The position numbers and the translations under genes were made by a program. A stretch of 64,000 nucleotides of DNA. Source: DRYM01 sp964564025. Its GTDB lineage: Archaea; Thermoproteota; Thermoprotei_A; EX4484-217-1. The notes under the pieces were generated by a model. The model ran no database searches. It was not told the DNA's origin and saw only the letters and a program-made list of their open reading frames with translations. How positions within the stretch are numbered: the stretch's first letter is position 1; each line of letters opens with the position of its first letter. The stretch lies in NCBI GenBank assembly GCA_964564025.1, contig CAZLZO010000004.1, forward strand, positions 1 to 64,000. Reading direction: 5' to 3'. Positions 26,403 to 36,038 of this stretch are shown here, piece after piece.

Positions 26403-27197
26403 ATGGAGGATTTCAGGTATAAAGTTGTACTGTCGGATCTTGACGGTGTAGTGTGGAGAGGAGATAAGGTTCTATGGGAAAATGTAAGTGCATTGAAGTT
26501 TCTCATGGAAAAATTTAATGTAAAAATCTACTTTACTACGAATAATTCTACGAAAACTAGAGCGAATTATCTTAAAAAATTACTGAGCATAGGGATAAAG
26601 ACTACGATAGATAATATAATTACCAGTGCCTCGTTAACAGCTGAAATTATTAGAAGAAATTATGGTAAAGTTAAAGTCTACGTCATAGGTGAAGAAGGCT
26701 TACGGACAGAGCTTCTTTTAAAAGGTATAAGCATTGTGAAACGTAGGAAACCCGATATGGTTGTTGTAGGATTAGATAGGAGAATAACGTATAGTAAGTT
26801 AGCGAAAGCACTAGATTTCATACTTGAAGGTGCTTTATTCATAGCTACAAACATTGACGCTACTCTTCCTATTGGAGATAAAGTTATCCCTGGTGCCGGA
26901 GCTATCGTAGCGGCCTTAAGTGAAGCTTTAGGTAGAAAACCAGACATGGTCATAGGCAAACCAGAGCCTTGGATGTATTTAGAAGTCTTAAAAAGAGCTG
27001 GTGTAAAGAAAAGTGATGTACTAGTTATAGGGGATAGACTAGATACGGATATTAAAGGGGCTATGAAACTAGGTATGGATTCGCTGCTTATTTTAACTGG
27101 AGTTACTTCAAGGAATGATTTGGAAAAGTCCTCTATTAAACCAACGTATGTTTCAAGTTCTTTAAAAGAGTTTATTTTAAAGCAAAAATTTAACTAA
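26403..27197 (+). CDS. HAD-IIA (NagD-like) phosphatase
   Basis: The 264-aa protein opens with SDLDGVVW (D12, D14) and continues with TTNNSTK, the HAD-IIA motif II. The C2-type cap contains NIDATLP, followed by GKPEPWMY and GDRLDTDIKGA (motifs III and IV). NagD/PGP-like enzymes remove phosphate from sugar phosphates, nucleotides or phosphoglycolate. It ends 25 nt before the assembly gap. Confidence 0.88.
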   Translation: MEDFRYKVVLSDLDGVVWRGDKVLWENVSALKFLMEKFNVKIYFTTNNSTKTRANYLKKLLSIGIKTTIDNIITSASLTAEIIRRNYGKVKVYVIGEEGLRTELLLKGISIVKRRKPDMVVVGLDRRITYSKLAKALDFILEGALFIATNIDATLPIGDKVIPGAGAIVAALSEALGRKPDMVIGKPEPWMYLEVLKRAGVKKSDVLVIGDRLDTDIKGAMKLGMDSLLILTGVTSRNDLEKSSIKPTYVSSSLKEFILKQKFN

Positions 27198-27222
27198 TTA
27201 TTGAAAATATCCTTTGCGCATT

Positions 27223-27322
27223 NNNNNNNNNNNNNNNNNNNNNNNNNNNNNNNNNNNNNNNNNNNNNNNNNNNNNNNNNNNNNNNNNNNNNNNNNNNNNN
27301 NNNNNNNNNNNNNNNNNNNNNN
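27223..27322. other. Assembly gap (100 N)
   Basis: Exactly 100 N, a standard placeholder size, in the spacer between the phosphatase gene and glyA. The left flank ends in CATT and the right flank starts with CATT, a 4-base match that may be chance. The true length is unknown. Confidence 0.95.
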
Positions 27323-27405
27323 CATTGTTAAGCTTACAGTTTATCTATAAGAAACTTTAAATAATATATCTGCTACTTAACCAATTTCATGGGGTTTTCG
27401 AAGAA

Positions 27406-28740
27406 ATGAGCGAGTTCTACAGTGTTCTAAAACAATACCTAAGTGAAGAAGTTATAAAAGTTATTGATTTGACGCTTAAACATAACAGGTGGAGAAAAAG
27501 AGAATGCCTAAACATGATACCTTCAGAAAACGTTATGTCGCCTTTAGCGGACATGGTTTATCTCACAGACATGGGTCACCGATATGCTGAAGGGCTTCCT
27601 AGGAAAAGGTATTATCAAGGATTAATATATGTTGATGAGATGGAGCTTTACGTACAAGAATTAATGTCAAAACTTTTTAAAGTAAAGTATGTTGATGTAA
27701 GGCCTATTTCAGGGACTATAGCGAATCTTTCAGCATACTATGCCATGGCGAAATACGGTGATAAAGCGGTTGTCGTACCTGTTCAAGCAGGAGCCCACGT
27801 AAGTCATACGAAATTTGGAGGATTAGGAGCACTAGGTATTCAACAAATAGAAATGCCATTTAATCTAGAGGAAATGAACATAGATGTAGATAAGGCAGCG
27901 AAGTTAATAAGGGAGGTAAAGCCAAGATTTGTAACTTTTGGAGGATCAGTGTTTCTATTCCCACATCCAGTTAAGGAGCTAAGTGAGGTAGCACATGAAG
28001 TAGGAGCATACGTTCTTTATGATGCAGCACACGTCTTAGGATTAATAGCCGGAGGACAATTCCAAGACCCAATAAGGGAAGGAGCAGACATAGTGACATC
28101 ATCAACGCATAAAACATTTCCTGGACCTCAGGGTGGAGTTATTTTAACGAATAACGAAGAATTATTCAAGAAAGTAAGAAAAATTGTTTTCCCAATATTT
28201 GTGTCAAACCATCACTTACATAGGCTGCCAGCAACAGCAATAGTTGCTTTAGAAATGTTACATTTCGGAAAGGCCTATGCAGAACAAGTAATCAGAAATG
28301 CTAAAGCATTAGCTGAGGCATTAGCAGCAGAAGGATTTAAAGTGTTAGGAGAGAAACATGGCTATACGAAAAGCCATCAAGTATTAGTTGATGTAAGAGC
28401 TTTAGGAGGCGGAGCCAAATCAGCAAAGCTTCTAGAGAACGCAAACATAATAGTAAACAAGAACTTACTACCATATGATACACCAGATATGATAAAAGAT
28501 CCAAGTGGTTTAAGATTAGGTGTTCAGGAGCTAACAAGATGGGGTATGAAGGAAGACGATATGAGGGAAATAGCAAGGTTCTTCAGAAGAGTACTTATAG
28601 ACAAGGAAGACCCATCTAAGGTGAGAAGAGACATAGTAGAGTTTAGGAAAAACTACATGAAAATACACTATACTTTCGATGTACCAGTAGATGAGATAAT
28701 GGAGAAACTAGGCTTCAAAGCCCTTCCACTCTTAGAGTAA
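27406..28740 (+). CDS. glyA: Serine hydroxymethyltransferase
   Basis: A 444-residue PLP enzyme. The Schiff-base lysine is K236 in SSTHKTFPGPQGG, and the substrate-site NMIPSEN and HRYAEG motifs lie near the start. It interconverts serine and glycine with a folate or methanopterin one-carbon carrier. Length and motifs match archaeal SHMTs. A TATA-like TTTAAATAATAT lies upstream (about 27356-27367). Confidence 0.95.
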   Translation: MSEFYSVLKQYLSEEVIKVIDLTLKHNRWRKRECLNMIPSENVMSPLADMVYLTDMGHRYAEGLPRKRYYQGLIYVDEMELYVQELMSKLFKVKYVDVRPISGTIANLSAYYAMAKYGDKAVVVPVQAGAHVSHTKFGGLGALGIQQIEMPFNLEEMNIDVDKAAKLIREVKPRFVTFGGSVFLFPHPVKELSEVAHEVGAYVLYDAAHVLGLIAGGQFQDPIREGADIVTSSTHKTFPGPQGGVILTNNEELFKKVRKIVFPIFVSNHHLHRLPATAIVALEMLHFGKAYAEQVIRNAKALAEALAAEGFKVLGEKHGYTKSHQVLVDVRALGGGAKSAKLLENANIIVNKNLLPYDTPDMIKDPSGLRLGVQELTRWGMKEDDMREIARFFRRVLIDKEDPSKVRRDIVEFRKNYMKIHYTFDVPVDEIMEKLGFKALPLLE

Positions 28741-28981
28741 AGCTCAAGAACTCTTCTTTAAACTACCCATTTTTTTCCTCAAAACTAAACCTTAGTTCTA
28801 TATTAACTACTAAAACAATTTCCTCGAGAATGATGGCCAATGGTTTTTTATTACAAATAAAGGCCTAAAGCACCGTAAAATATAGCGTTAGGACATTATT
28901 CCTTAAAAGCCCGAAAATGGCGAACTGTTTTACAGAAACTATAATTACGAAGCATCCATATTTAGGAGTGGAACCATAGAA

Positions 28982-29161
28982 ATGAAAGCATCAATATACT
29001 TAATCAAAGTAGAATATGAAGACCCTAAAGGAATAACACACTTTAAGGAACATAATGAAGCCATAAGGAGATTTAGACTAGATAAACGTATGGCATTAGC
29101 ATATCTAATGGTGTTAATGGAAATTAAACAACTCATTAACTTATATAAATACGCTCATTAA
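28982..29161 (+). CDS. Possible 59-residue small protein
   Basis: A short frame with ATG at 28982 and TAA at 29159-29161. It is preceded at about 28965-28971 by GGAGTGG, a plausible ribosome site. The protein begins MKASIYLIKVEYED and is highly charged with a hydrophobic helix near residues 37-48. It has no recognised family. It is the only supported gene in the 480-nt spacer between glyA and serS; 28741-28960 is AT-rich without other signals. A minus-strand frame across the same place looks less protein-like. Confidence 0.4.
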   Translation: MKASIYLIKVEYEDPKGITHFKEHNEAIRRFRLDKRMALAYLMVLMEIKQLINLYKYAH

Positions 29162-29220
29162 CCATAAACAATATTTCCACCCTTCTAGTTTACACATTAT
29201 TCAGTGAGAGGCGGACGCTT

Positions 29221-30582
29221 TTGCCGTGGAGTATGCTAGAATTCTTAAGGAAAAACCCAGAAGTAATTAAGGAATCCTTAAGGAAAAGAGGCTTAGATGA
29301 AACAATAGTTAACGAAGCTGTAAGATTGGATGCGGAATGGAGGAGGCAGTATGCTAAAGTTAATGAATTAAGACATAAACATAATATACTCTCTAGATCC
29401 ATAGCTAAACTTAAAGGGGAAGAGAGAAAAAAGGCAATAAAACAAGCAAAAGAACTTTTAAAAATTATTGAGAATGAGGAAAGAAAATTAAAGGAGCTCG
29501 AAACTAGGAGAGAAAAGATCTTACTTTCACTACCAAACATAGTTCATGAAACAGTACCTGAAGGTTTAACTGAAGAAGAAAATGTTCCAATAAGATTCTG
29601 GGGTAAACCCAAAGTATATGTTGGCTTCTTAGAGCAGTTTAAGGAGCAAACACGAGGATTCGATGTGGAATACGAAGTTATTAATTGGAAACCTAAAGGA
29701 CACGCCGATATGCTGACATTTCTCGGATTAGGAGATACTGAGAAGGCAGGAGTAGTAGCAGGCAGTAGATTCTTCTACTTATTTGATGATCTCGTATGGT
29801 TAGACTTAGCATTACTCCTATACGCAATAGATTATCTTACGAAAAAAGGTTTTACACTTGTACTTCCACCTTACATGCTACGTGAAAAATACTATTTAGG
29901 TGTTACAACACTTGAAGACTTCAGGGATTCAATATATAAGATTGAAGGTGAAGATCTTTATCTTATTGCAACATCAGAGCATCCCATAGCAGCTCTTCAC
30001 ACTAATGAAACAATACCAGAGGATAAACTTCCACTACTTTATGCTGGAATAAGCCCATGCTTCAGAAAGGAAGCAGGAGCTCATGGAAAAGACACTAAAG
30101 GAATATTTAGAGTTCACCAATTTCACAAAGTTGAACAGTTCGTTTTCAGTAAACCTGAAGAATCATGGGAGTGGCATGAGAGATTAATTAGAAATGCTGA
30201 GGAACTATGGCAAGGATTAGGTATACCATATAGAATAGTTAACATTGTGGCTGGAGATTTAGGAGCTGTTGCAGCTAAAAAATATGATTTGGAAGCTTGG
30301 ATGCCGGCTCAGGGTAAATATAGGGAAATGGTTTCATGTAGCAATTGCACTGACTGGCAAAGTTACAGACTTAACATAAAGTTTCTGAAAAAGAAAGGCA
30401 TGATTAGAGACTATGTGCACACATTAAACTCAACAGCTATAGCTTCAACAAGAGCAATAACGGCTATTCTCGAGAACTATCAAGAAGAAGATGGAACCGT
30501 TGTCATACCTAAAGTTCTAAGACCCTATCTTGAAATGTTTCCGAAGGCACCCAAGGAATACATAGCTCCTAAGAAAAGCTAA
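29221..30582 (+). CDS. serS: Seryl-tRNA synthetase (standard type)
   Basis: A 453-aa class II synthetase of the common (not methanogen-type) SerRS. The long N-terminal coiled-coil arm spans about 30-105. Motif 2 is FRKEAGAHGKDTKGIFRVHQF and motif 3 is near the end (STAIASTRAI, then GTVVIPKVLRPYL). The start used here is TTG 29221 after GAGGCGG; ATG 29233 is an alternative. The 3' end overlaps the convergent prenyltransferase gene by 4 nt. Confidence 0.95.
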   Translation: MPWSMLEFLRKNPEVIKESLRKRGLDETIVNEAVRLDAEWRRQYAKVNELRHKHNILSRSIAKLKGEERKKAIKQAKELLKIIENEERKLKELETRREKILLSLPNIVHETVPEGLTEEENVPIRFWGKPKVYVGFLEQFKEQTRGFDVEYEVINWKPKGHADMLTFLGLGDTEKAGVVAGSRFFYLFDDLVWLDLALLLYAIDYLTKKGFTLVLPPYMLREKYYLGVTTLEDFRDSIYKIEGEDLYLIATSEHPIAALHTNETIPEDKLPLLYAGISPCFRKEAGAHGKDTKGIFRVHQFHKVEQFVFSKPEESWEWHERLIRNAEELWQGLGIPYRIVNIVAGDLGAVAAKKYDLEAWMPAQGKYREMVSCSNCTDWQSYRLNIKFLKKKGMIRDYVHTLNSTAIASTRAITAILENYQEEDGTVVIPKVLRPYLEMFPKAPKEYIAPKKS

Positions 30583-31433
30583 ACGAAAGTTCCAAAGAGA
30601 AAAGCCATTAGTCCCAAAAACATCCACAGCAGAATATGTCTTTTAGCTTTTAAAGCCTCATATTTACTGGGATTTTTAATTAATTTAACAGAGGAGTAAA
30701 TGAAGCCTATATCAGCTATTAAAATCAATGCCAAATAAGCATATCCCATGTAGCCTGAAATAAAAGGTAAAGGACTTAACATTATTGCTAGAAGAAATAA
30801 TGTAAAAGCGACTTTAGACGCAACCTTACCTCCAAAACGTACTGCAACAGTCATAATGCCTTTTACGCGGTCACCTTCAATATCAACTATACCCTTAATT
30901 ACTTCACGAGCAGTATTAGATAAAAACACCATTAAAAAGAAAATTAGAATAAAGGACTCTATTTTACCTATTATTGCAGCTCCAAAAATGAAAGGCATTG
31001 CGACGCAGAAACTTACCATAAAGTTTCCTAAGAGACCTGTCCTCTTAAATAAGGCATTATAAAGTGATGAAACAGTAAAGGAAATAACTGCTATTATAAA
31101 ACATAGTATATTAATCATGGAAGAAAAAAGTATTCCCAAGACGGAAAGAAGAAGCGCATATGCTACCGCTTCTCTAGGACTTATTAAGCCACTAGGTATA
31201 GGCCTATAGGGAGCATTTATAGCATCTATTTCTCTATCAAAGTAATCATTTAAAACCATAGATGAAGCTGTAAGTAAGGATCCTGTAAGAAACCCTAACA
31301 TTAAATGCCATACATTAACTTTATCAAAGATTCCTTGAGAAGCTATGAAGTATCCTACAATAACAGCAAATCCCATCATTAACGAGTTTATCGGTCTTGT
31401 AATTAATAGTATTGCTTTAAGCTTTCTATTCAT
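30579..31433 (-). CDS. UbiA prenyltransferase, probable DGGGP synthase
   Basis: At 284 aa with eight or nine membrane helices, this UbiA protein has NDYFDREID (62-70) followed by AINAPYRPIPSG, the pattern of archaeal digeranylgeranylglyceryl phosphate synthase. The second Asp-rich motif is DIEGDRVKGI. It adds the second geranylgeranyl chain in archaeal membrane lipid synthesis, upstream of the tetraether step of the tes product. It overlaps the Hel308 gene by 8 nt and is its downstream partner. Confidence 0.85.
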   Translation of the reverse strand: MNRKLKAILLITRPINSLMMGFAVIVGYFIASQGIFDKVNVWHLMLGFLTGSLLTASSMVLNDYFDREIDAINAPYRPIPSGLISPREAVAYALLLSVLGILFSSMINILCFIIAVISFTVSSLYNALFKRTGLLGNFMVSFCVAMPFIFGAAIIGKIESFILIFFLMVFLSNTAREVIKGIVDIEGDRVKGIMTVAVRFGGKVASKVAFTLFLLAIMLSPLPFISGYMGYAYLALILIADIGFIYSSVKLIKNPSKYEALKAKRHILLWMFLGLMAFLFGTFV

Positions 31434-33564
31434 TCCCTCTAACCTGCTCTAATATTTTCTTAGCAACTTCATACCCTATCCCTCTTATTTTAATTAAGTC
31501 TTCGATCTTAGCTTTTCTGAGATCCGAAATTGATTTAAATCCTTCTTCATAGAGCGCCCTTGCCCTAACCCTACCTACTTCTCTTAAAGAGACAAGATCT
31601 AAAAGTTCTTCTTTGACACCATATTTTACTCTTTTTCTCAAATCCTTTATTTTTAAAGCTAACCTACGCTCTATGGGCAATATCTTCGCTAATTCTCCTA
31701 AAGAGTAGAGAAGCCACTCAGCCGTTTCAACAAGTCCATAAATGTCTCCCGGACCTACACCATACTTCTCTACAATTTTTTCTTCAGAAATCTCATTAAT
31801 CCAATCTCTAAACAACATGGTTGCTTTTGCAGAACACATCATATCATATTCGTCGATGAAGCTAAAGTCGTAAGGGCTTATAGGTAATTTCTCTAAAATT
31901 TCTAAGAGAAAATATTCAATAACTCCTCTCTCAGGTCTACGAACACTTAGTTTAGGCATGTCAGGGACTAGGTTTATTATGAAAAGTATTTCCTCATTCG
32001 TAACCATATGTGGCTTAGTTTTCTCCAAGAAATCTCTGAAAACAAGTGCGGTAAGAGGATCTATGTAGAGCTCCGAAACTCTTTTACCAAATTTTGTTAT
32101 TTCTAAGTATGGTCTTTCTTTAAGTATGAACCCCTCTATAAATAGGAAATCCACCATTTTCCTTATTCTTTGTTCCAAATAGTTGGTATTGCCACCATAT
32201 TGAGTATAGTAAAGTGTTTCCTTCAATATATCTATAAGTTGGGTTGTGGTTATTCTTTCTTCAGAGGCTATTAATGAAAGAACTAAATTTCTTAAAGCAG
32301 CATCATTCACTAACTTCGAGAATAAGGATTCAGGCTTAGCTTCAATGTACATTACCCATAAGGTTCTCTTCTCATACTCTGACTTAGCTATGAGTACTGC
32401 TTCTCCATACTTGTCAAAACCTGGTCTTCCAGCTCTTCCAGACATTTGCTTGTATTCCATAGTCTTTATGGGCATGCTTCCTCTACCTAGCTCATACCTT
32501 CTATAAGAATGTATTATGACTCTTCTTGCAGGAAGATTTACACCTGCGGCTAAAGTGGGTGTGGCGACAATGGCTTTTAAAACTCCTTCTCTAAAATATT
32601 TTTCAATAAGTTTTCTTTGAGTATAAGTAAGTCCTGCATGATGATATATTACTCCATTAGCCGCTAAATTAATTAGCTTCTCATTTAAACCTCTAACTTC
32701 GCTTGATCTTTCAAGTTCATCTAAAAGCTTACTTAGTCTTTCGTTAAGCAAAAAATCTAACTTTCTCCCTAACGAAGCCGCTATTTTTGAAGCTATTTTC
32801 TCAGCCATGCTTCTTGAACTAGTAAATACTAGAGCCTGACCTCCATGTTGTATGGTGTCGTAGACTAAGTCTATAACTGGAATATTTTTAAATCTCTTAA
32901 CGGTAACGGTTGTTCCATCATTGAAAAATATTTTACCGTTTAAGTATATTCCTTCCTTCAATGGAACAGGCCTCCATGAACTAGTGACATATTCTGCTTT
33001 AAGCCACTTAGCTATTTCACTAATGTTCGACACTGTAGCACTTAACGCAACTATTTGCACATCACTTTTCGAACTCAAAATTCTAGCTATAACGCTCTCT
33101 ATCACCGGCCCCCGTTTTGAATCATCTATGTAATGTATTTCATCTATAATCACCAGGTTAACATCACTTAACCAGCTAGGCCTATGACGAAGTAGGGAAT
33201 CGAATTTTTCGTTAGTTGTCACAATAACATCGTATTCTTTAAGATATTCATCTTGAGAATCATAATCCCCTGTTGTAAGAGCGACATGCAAACCATATTT
33301 TTCAAACAGCAGAAATTCAGCATACTTTTCAGAAGCTATGGCTTTTAAAGGAACCATATAAATAGCTTTTCCAAGTTCTCCGCGGTAATACTTTGATAAA
33401 ATGGTTAACTCTGCAACTAAGGTCTTTCCTGAAGCAGTATGGGAGGCTAACACTAGGTTCTTTCCTTCAAGAACACCCTTCCTAAGTGCTTCTTCTTGAG
33501 GTGGATATAGCTTCTCTATACCCTTATCCTTAAGGAATTTCTTAAGAATTTCTGGAAGCTCCAT
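31426..33564 (-). CDS. hel308: Hel308-type DNA helicase
   Basis: A 712-residue Ski2-like helicase. The motifs seen are Q-like YPPQEEAL (20-27), motif I SHTASGKT (41-48), DEIHYI, SAT, the TPTLAAGVNLPA block and QMSGRAGRPG. A C-terminal helix-hairpin-helix region (VGRVRARALYEEGF...IRGIGYEVAKKIL) completes the Hel308 architecture. It unwinds stalled-fork structures 3'-5'. It is upstream of the lipid prenyltransferase with an 8-nt overlap and follows the Hsp20-like gene by 18 nt. Confidence 0.93.
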   Translation of the reverse strand: MELPEILKKFLKDKGIEKLYPPQEEALRKGVLEGKNLVLASHTASGKTLVAELTILSKYYRGELGKAIYMVPLKAIASEKYAEFLLFEKYGLHVALTTGDYDSQDEYLKEYDVIVTTNEKFDSLLRHRPSWLSDVNLVIIDEIHYIDDSKRGPVIESVIARILSSKSDVQIVALSATVSNISEIAKWLKAEYVTSSWRPVPLKEGIYLNGKIFFNDGTTVTVKRFKNIPVIDLVYDTIQHGGQALVFTSSRSMAEKIASKIAASLGRKLDFLLNERLSKLLDELERSSEVRGLNEKLINLAANGVIYHHAGLTYTQRKLIEKYFREGVLKAIVATPTLAAGVNLPARRVIIHSYRRYELGRGSMPIKTMEYKQMSGRAGRPGFDKYGEAVLIAKSEYEKRTLWVMYIEAKPESLFSKLVNDAALRNLVLSLIASEERITTTQLIDILKETLYYTQYGGNTNYLEQRIRKMVDFLFIEGFILKERPYLEITKFGKRVSELYIDPLTALVFRDFLEKTKPHMVTNEEILFIINLVPDMPKLSVRRPERGVIEYFLLEILEKLPISPYDFSFIDEYDMMCSAKATMLFRDWINEISEEKIVEKYGVGPGDIYGLVETAEWLLYSLGELAKILPIERRLALKIKDLRKRVKYGVKEELLDLVSLREVGRVRARALYEEGFKSISDLRKAKIEDLIKIRGIGYEVAKKILEQVRGNE

Positions 33565-33582
33565 TACCCTTACTGCCCGTTA

Positions 33583-33960
33583 CTATTTCTTCCTTTTTAA
33601 AATTACCGTAAGCACACCGTTTTTAAGAGTTACTTCATCTAACTCGAATTCTTCATTTAAAGGTATTTCGTGGTAATATCTAATGCAATCCCTTATGGCC
33701 GAAATGGAAAGCACTTTACTTTTAATATAAACGTTTACCTCTCCTGAATTTGAAATCCCTTGCAAATCAAAAACTACCATAACCTTATCTCTTAAATCAT
33801 GAAATTCTACTTTATCTTGAAACTCATATATTTCTATGTCGTATAAGGAACCTTTAACTGCTTCATTTAAGATGTTTTCTAGAAACCTAACTAACATCAT
33901 GAAGTCGTATAGGAAGTGTTCAAAGAAGCTTTTGATTTCTCTATCATTTTCCTCATACAT
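33583..33960 (-). CDS. Hsp20/alpha-crystallin-like domain protein
   Basis: A 125-aa protein with a helical N-terminus (about 5-38) and a C-terminal beta-sandwich resembling small heat-shock proteins: VMVVFDLQGI, VNVYIKSKVLSISA, then YYHEIPLNEEFELDEVTLKNGVLTVILKRK. The A-x-x-x-N-G-V-L signature is matched by LKNGVLTV. The C-terminal I-x-I tail of classic sHsps is missing. It lies just upstream of hel308. Confidence 0.72.
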   Translation of the reverse strand: MYEENDREIKSFFEHFLYDFMMLVRFLENILNEAVKGSLYDIEIYEFQDKVEFHDLRDKVMVVFDLQGISNSGEVNVYIKSKVLSISAIRDCIRYYHEIPLNEEFELDEVTLKNGVLTVILKRKK

Positions 33961-34049
33961 AGGTTACTTTACACATCCAGATACTTTATTACTTTAATTC
34001 CCCTAACACTAATTGAAGCTTAGAAAATAAAAGGTATTATTTCGTCTAA

Positions 34050-35444
34050 TCATCCTTCATACCATGGTGTTCCTAAGCCTATATAGCTTAGTCCAGGGGG
34101 AATAGCATCTCTTTTTAAAATGTTCGCAGCGTCAACTACTATTAGTTTTTCTTGATTACTCATTGCCTTAAGCGCACTAATGGTTACTTCGCTATATGCA
34201 CTATGAGGTACTAATGTTAATATTATGTCAGCATCCTTTACTGCTTGGTTTAAATTTACTGTTAACTTTACCTTAAGCTCATTATCCTCAATGACATACG
34301 GATCATGAACTACAATATTACTTTTCTTAATGTCCGCACCTAGGAGTTCTTTGACAATAAGTTTGGTTATAGAGCCTCTTGGATCTGCGGTGTCCTCCTT
34401 AACTGCGTCACCTAGTATTGTAATTTTAACTTCCTTAGGTTCTTTGCCTAGCTTACTTATTGCCTCGGCTAGTAGCTCTACTATTTTTTCCAGAACTTTC
34501 TCATTAACTTCCCTAGCGCTTTCTAGGAGCGAATATTCAGCACCATATTTTTCAAGCTCTTTCATTAAAACATAGGTCTCCTTAAAAATCTCGGATGATG
34601 AAGCCGTTGGTGTAGGTTTAAATAATTTATAACCATAGATTTCGGCGAAATGTTTTATTACTGTATTTACATCTACACCAATGCTCTTCATGTAAACTGC
34701 TAACGCGTTAGTTAGAGCATATAATACATCTTTATATACCTTATACACCATACCCATGAGTTCAGCTAATGTAATGTCTCCAGCCACAACAACATTTTCA
34801 TTAAATATTGTGCTGAAAAGTGCGTAAGTTACTTGAGCGCTCTTTGGCCCAAGGCCGCTAATAAGGTGTTTTTCGTTAAGAATAAGACTTAGGCTTTTTC
34901 CTTCAGAAACTCTTTCAGCATAGTAGCCTAGTGCGAAATCATATTCCACTCTTAAACCACTTAAATGTTCTAGAATGGGCTTAACAACTTTAACCGTAGT
35001 TCCGGGAGGTATATTAGCTGCTATAACGACTAAGTTGCCTAAGTTCATTCCCTTACCAACGTCCTTTATGACATTTAGGAAACGTTTTGTACGAACATCA
35101 TAACCGCTACGGGTTTTTTTAACTTCAGGCGAAATCATTATTATCGAAACATCACTGTTTTCCGTAGCCCATATGTGGTTTATTGTAGCTCTAAATTTTT
35201 CCTCTGCACAGTACTTTCTAAATATTGGTGCTAACTCGGAAGGATAAGATTTAGGAAGAATGCCTTGGTTAAGTCTAATGACTTTTTCAGAATCCCTATC
35301 AGCACCTATTACTGTAAATCCAGCCTTCAAAAAAGCTGCTGCAAGGAACAATCCTCCAGGATCTAGGCCATGAATAGATACCGTAATTAGCCCCTTTCTT
35401 CCCTTCTCTAAAATTTCTTTCACGCCCATGTTGAGTAAGTTCAA
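34050..35444 (-). CDS. Nucleotide-sugar-dehydrogenase-like protein lacking catalytic residues
   Basis: This 464-aa protein has the three-domain layout of UDP-sugar 6-dehydrogenases: an N-terminal Rossmann domain (IHGLDPGGLFLAAAFLKAGFTVIGADRD), a helical dimer domain, and a C-terminal Rossmann domain with ITILGDAVKEDTADPRGS and DPYV. The active-site signatures are altered: GxGGxCxP reads KLFKPTPT with no Cys, ELAKLxxN reads ELMGMVYK, and PERxxPG reads YAERVSEG. It is therefore unlikely to oxidise a sugar by the usual thioester route. It stands alone between two strand changes. Confidence 0.72.
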   Translation of the reverse strand: MNLLNMGVKEILEKGRKGLITVSIHGLDPGGLFLAAAFLKAGFTVIGADRDSEKVIRLNQGILPKSYPSELAPIFRKYCAEEKFRATINHIWATENSDVSIIMISPEVKKTRSGYDVRTKRFLNVIKDVGKGMNLGNLVVIAANIPPGTTVKVVKPILEHLSGLRVEYDFALGYYAERVSEGKSLSLILNEKHLISGLGPKSAQVTYALFSTIFNENVVVAGDITLAELMGMVYKVYKDVLYALTNALAVYMKSIGVDVNTVIKHFAEIYGYKLFKPTPTASSSEIFKETYVLMKELEKYGAEYSLLESAREVNEKVLEKIVELLAEAISKLGKEPKEVKITILGDAVKEDTADPRGSITKLIVKELLGADIKKSNIVVHDPYVIEDNELKVKLTVNLNQAVKDADIILTLVPHSAYSEVTISALKAMSNQEKLIVVDAANILKRDAIPPGLSYIGLGTPWYEG

Positions 35445-35513
35445 AACACGCTTACCTCAACATTTTTACACTAGTATTTACTAATATAAATCAGTTAAGA
35501 AATAAGGGTTTTT

Positions 35514-36038
35514 ATGAAAAGGGTTTTAGCCTTGAAGAAAAACGATTGTAAAATTATCCTGTCTAAGGGAACGTATGTTCTCATTATTAGATGTTCTAGG
35601 GAAACCTTTGTAGAAGTAGGTAAACTTGGAGGAGTAAAGGTAAGCGATAAAGTGTTCTATTTGTACGTAGGCTCAGCTTATAGTAAAGGAGGTCTTCTCC
35701 TAAGACTGCTTAGACATTTACGATATTCTAACAAGACACTTTTTTGGCATATAGACTATCTCTTAAACATCACTACTGGATGTGAGGTTAGAAAAATAAT
35801 AGTTATTCCCGAGAAGAGAGTAGAACATTTTATAGCTAAGAATTTAGCGTCTAAGCTAAACTACGTACCTAAATTTGGTAGTTCAGACTGCAAATGCCCA
35901 TCCCACCTCTTCCTATTTAGTGCTTCAGAGTTAGAGAAAGTACTAGTAGCGATAACCAATATTCTTAAAGAAGAAAATCTAAAGCTTAAGGTAATTAGTC
36001 CTTCAGAGGTAATTAGTTATGGTGGAAAGGTTAAGTAA
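35514..36038 (+). CDS. DUF123 (GIY-YIG-like) domain protein
   Basis: A 174-residue protein matching the archaeal DUF123 family: KGTYVLIIRC, FYLYVGSAYSKGGLLLRLLRHLR and HWHIDYLL-like (FWHIDYLLN), then FGSSDCKCPSHLF. DUF123 is a GIY-YIG-type domain often linked to endonuclease III; here it is stand-alone. It overlaps the M20 peptidase gene by 20 nt. Confidence 0.82.
   Translation: MKRVLALKKNDCKIILSKGTYVLIIRCSRETFVEVGKLGGVKVSDKVFYLYVGSAYSKGGLLLRLLRHLRYSNKTLFWHIDYLLNITTGCEVRKIIVIPEKRVEHFIAKNLASKLNYVPKFGSSDCKCPSHLFLFSASELEKVLVAITNILKEENLKLKVISPSEVISYGGKVK

Noticed and set aside
28945..29136. 63-aa minus-strand frame in the glyA-serS spacer
   Set aside because: Overlaps the plus-strand small frame that has a better ribosome site and more protein-like composition; neither is certain.
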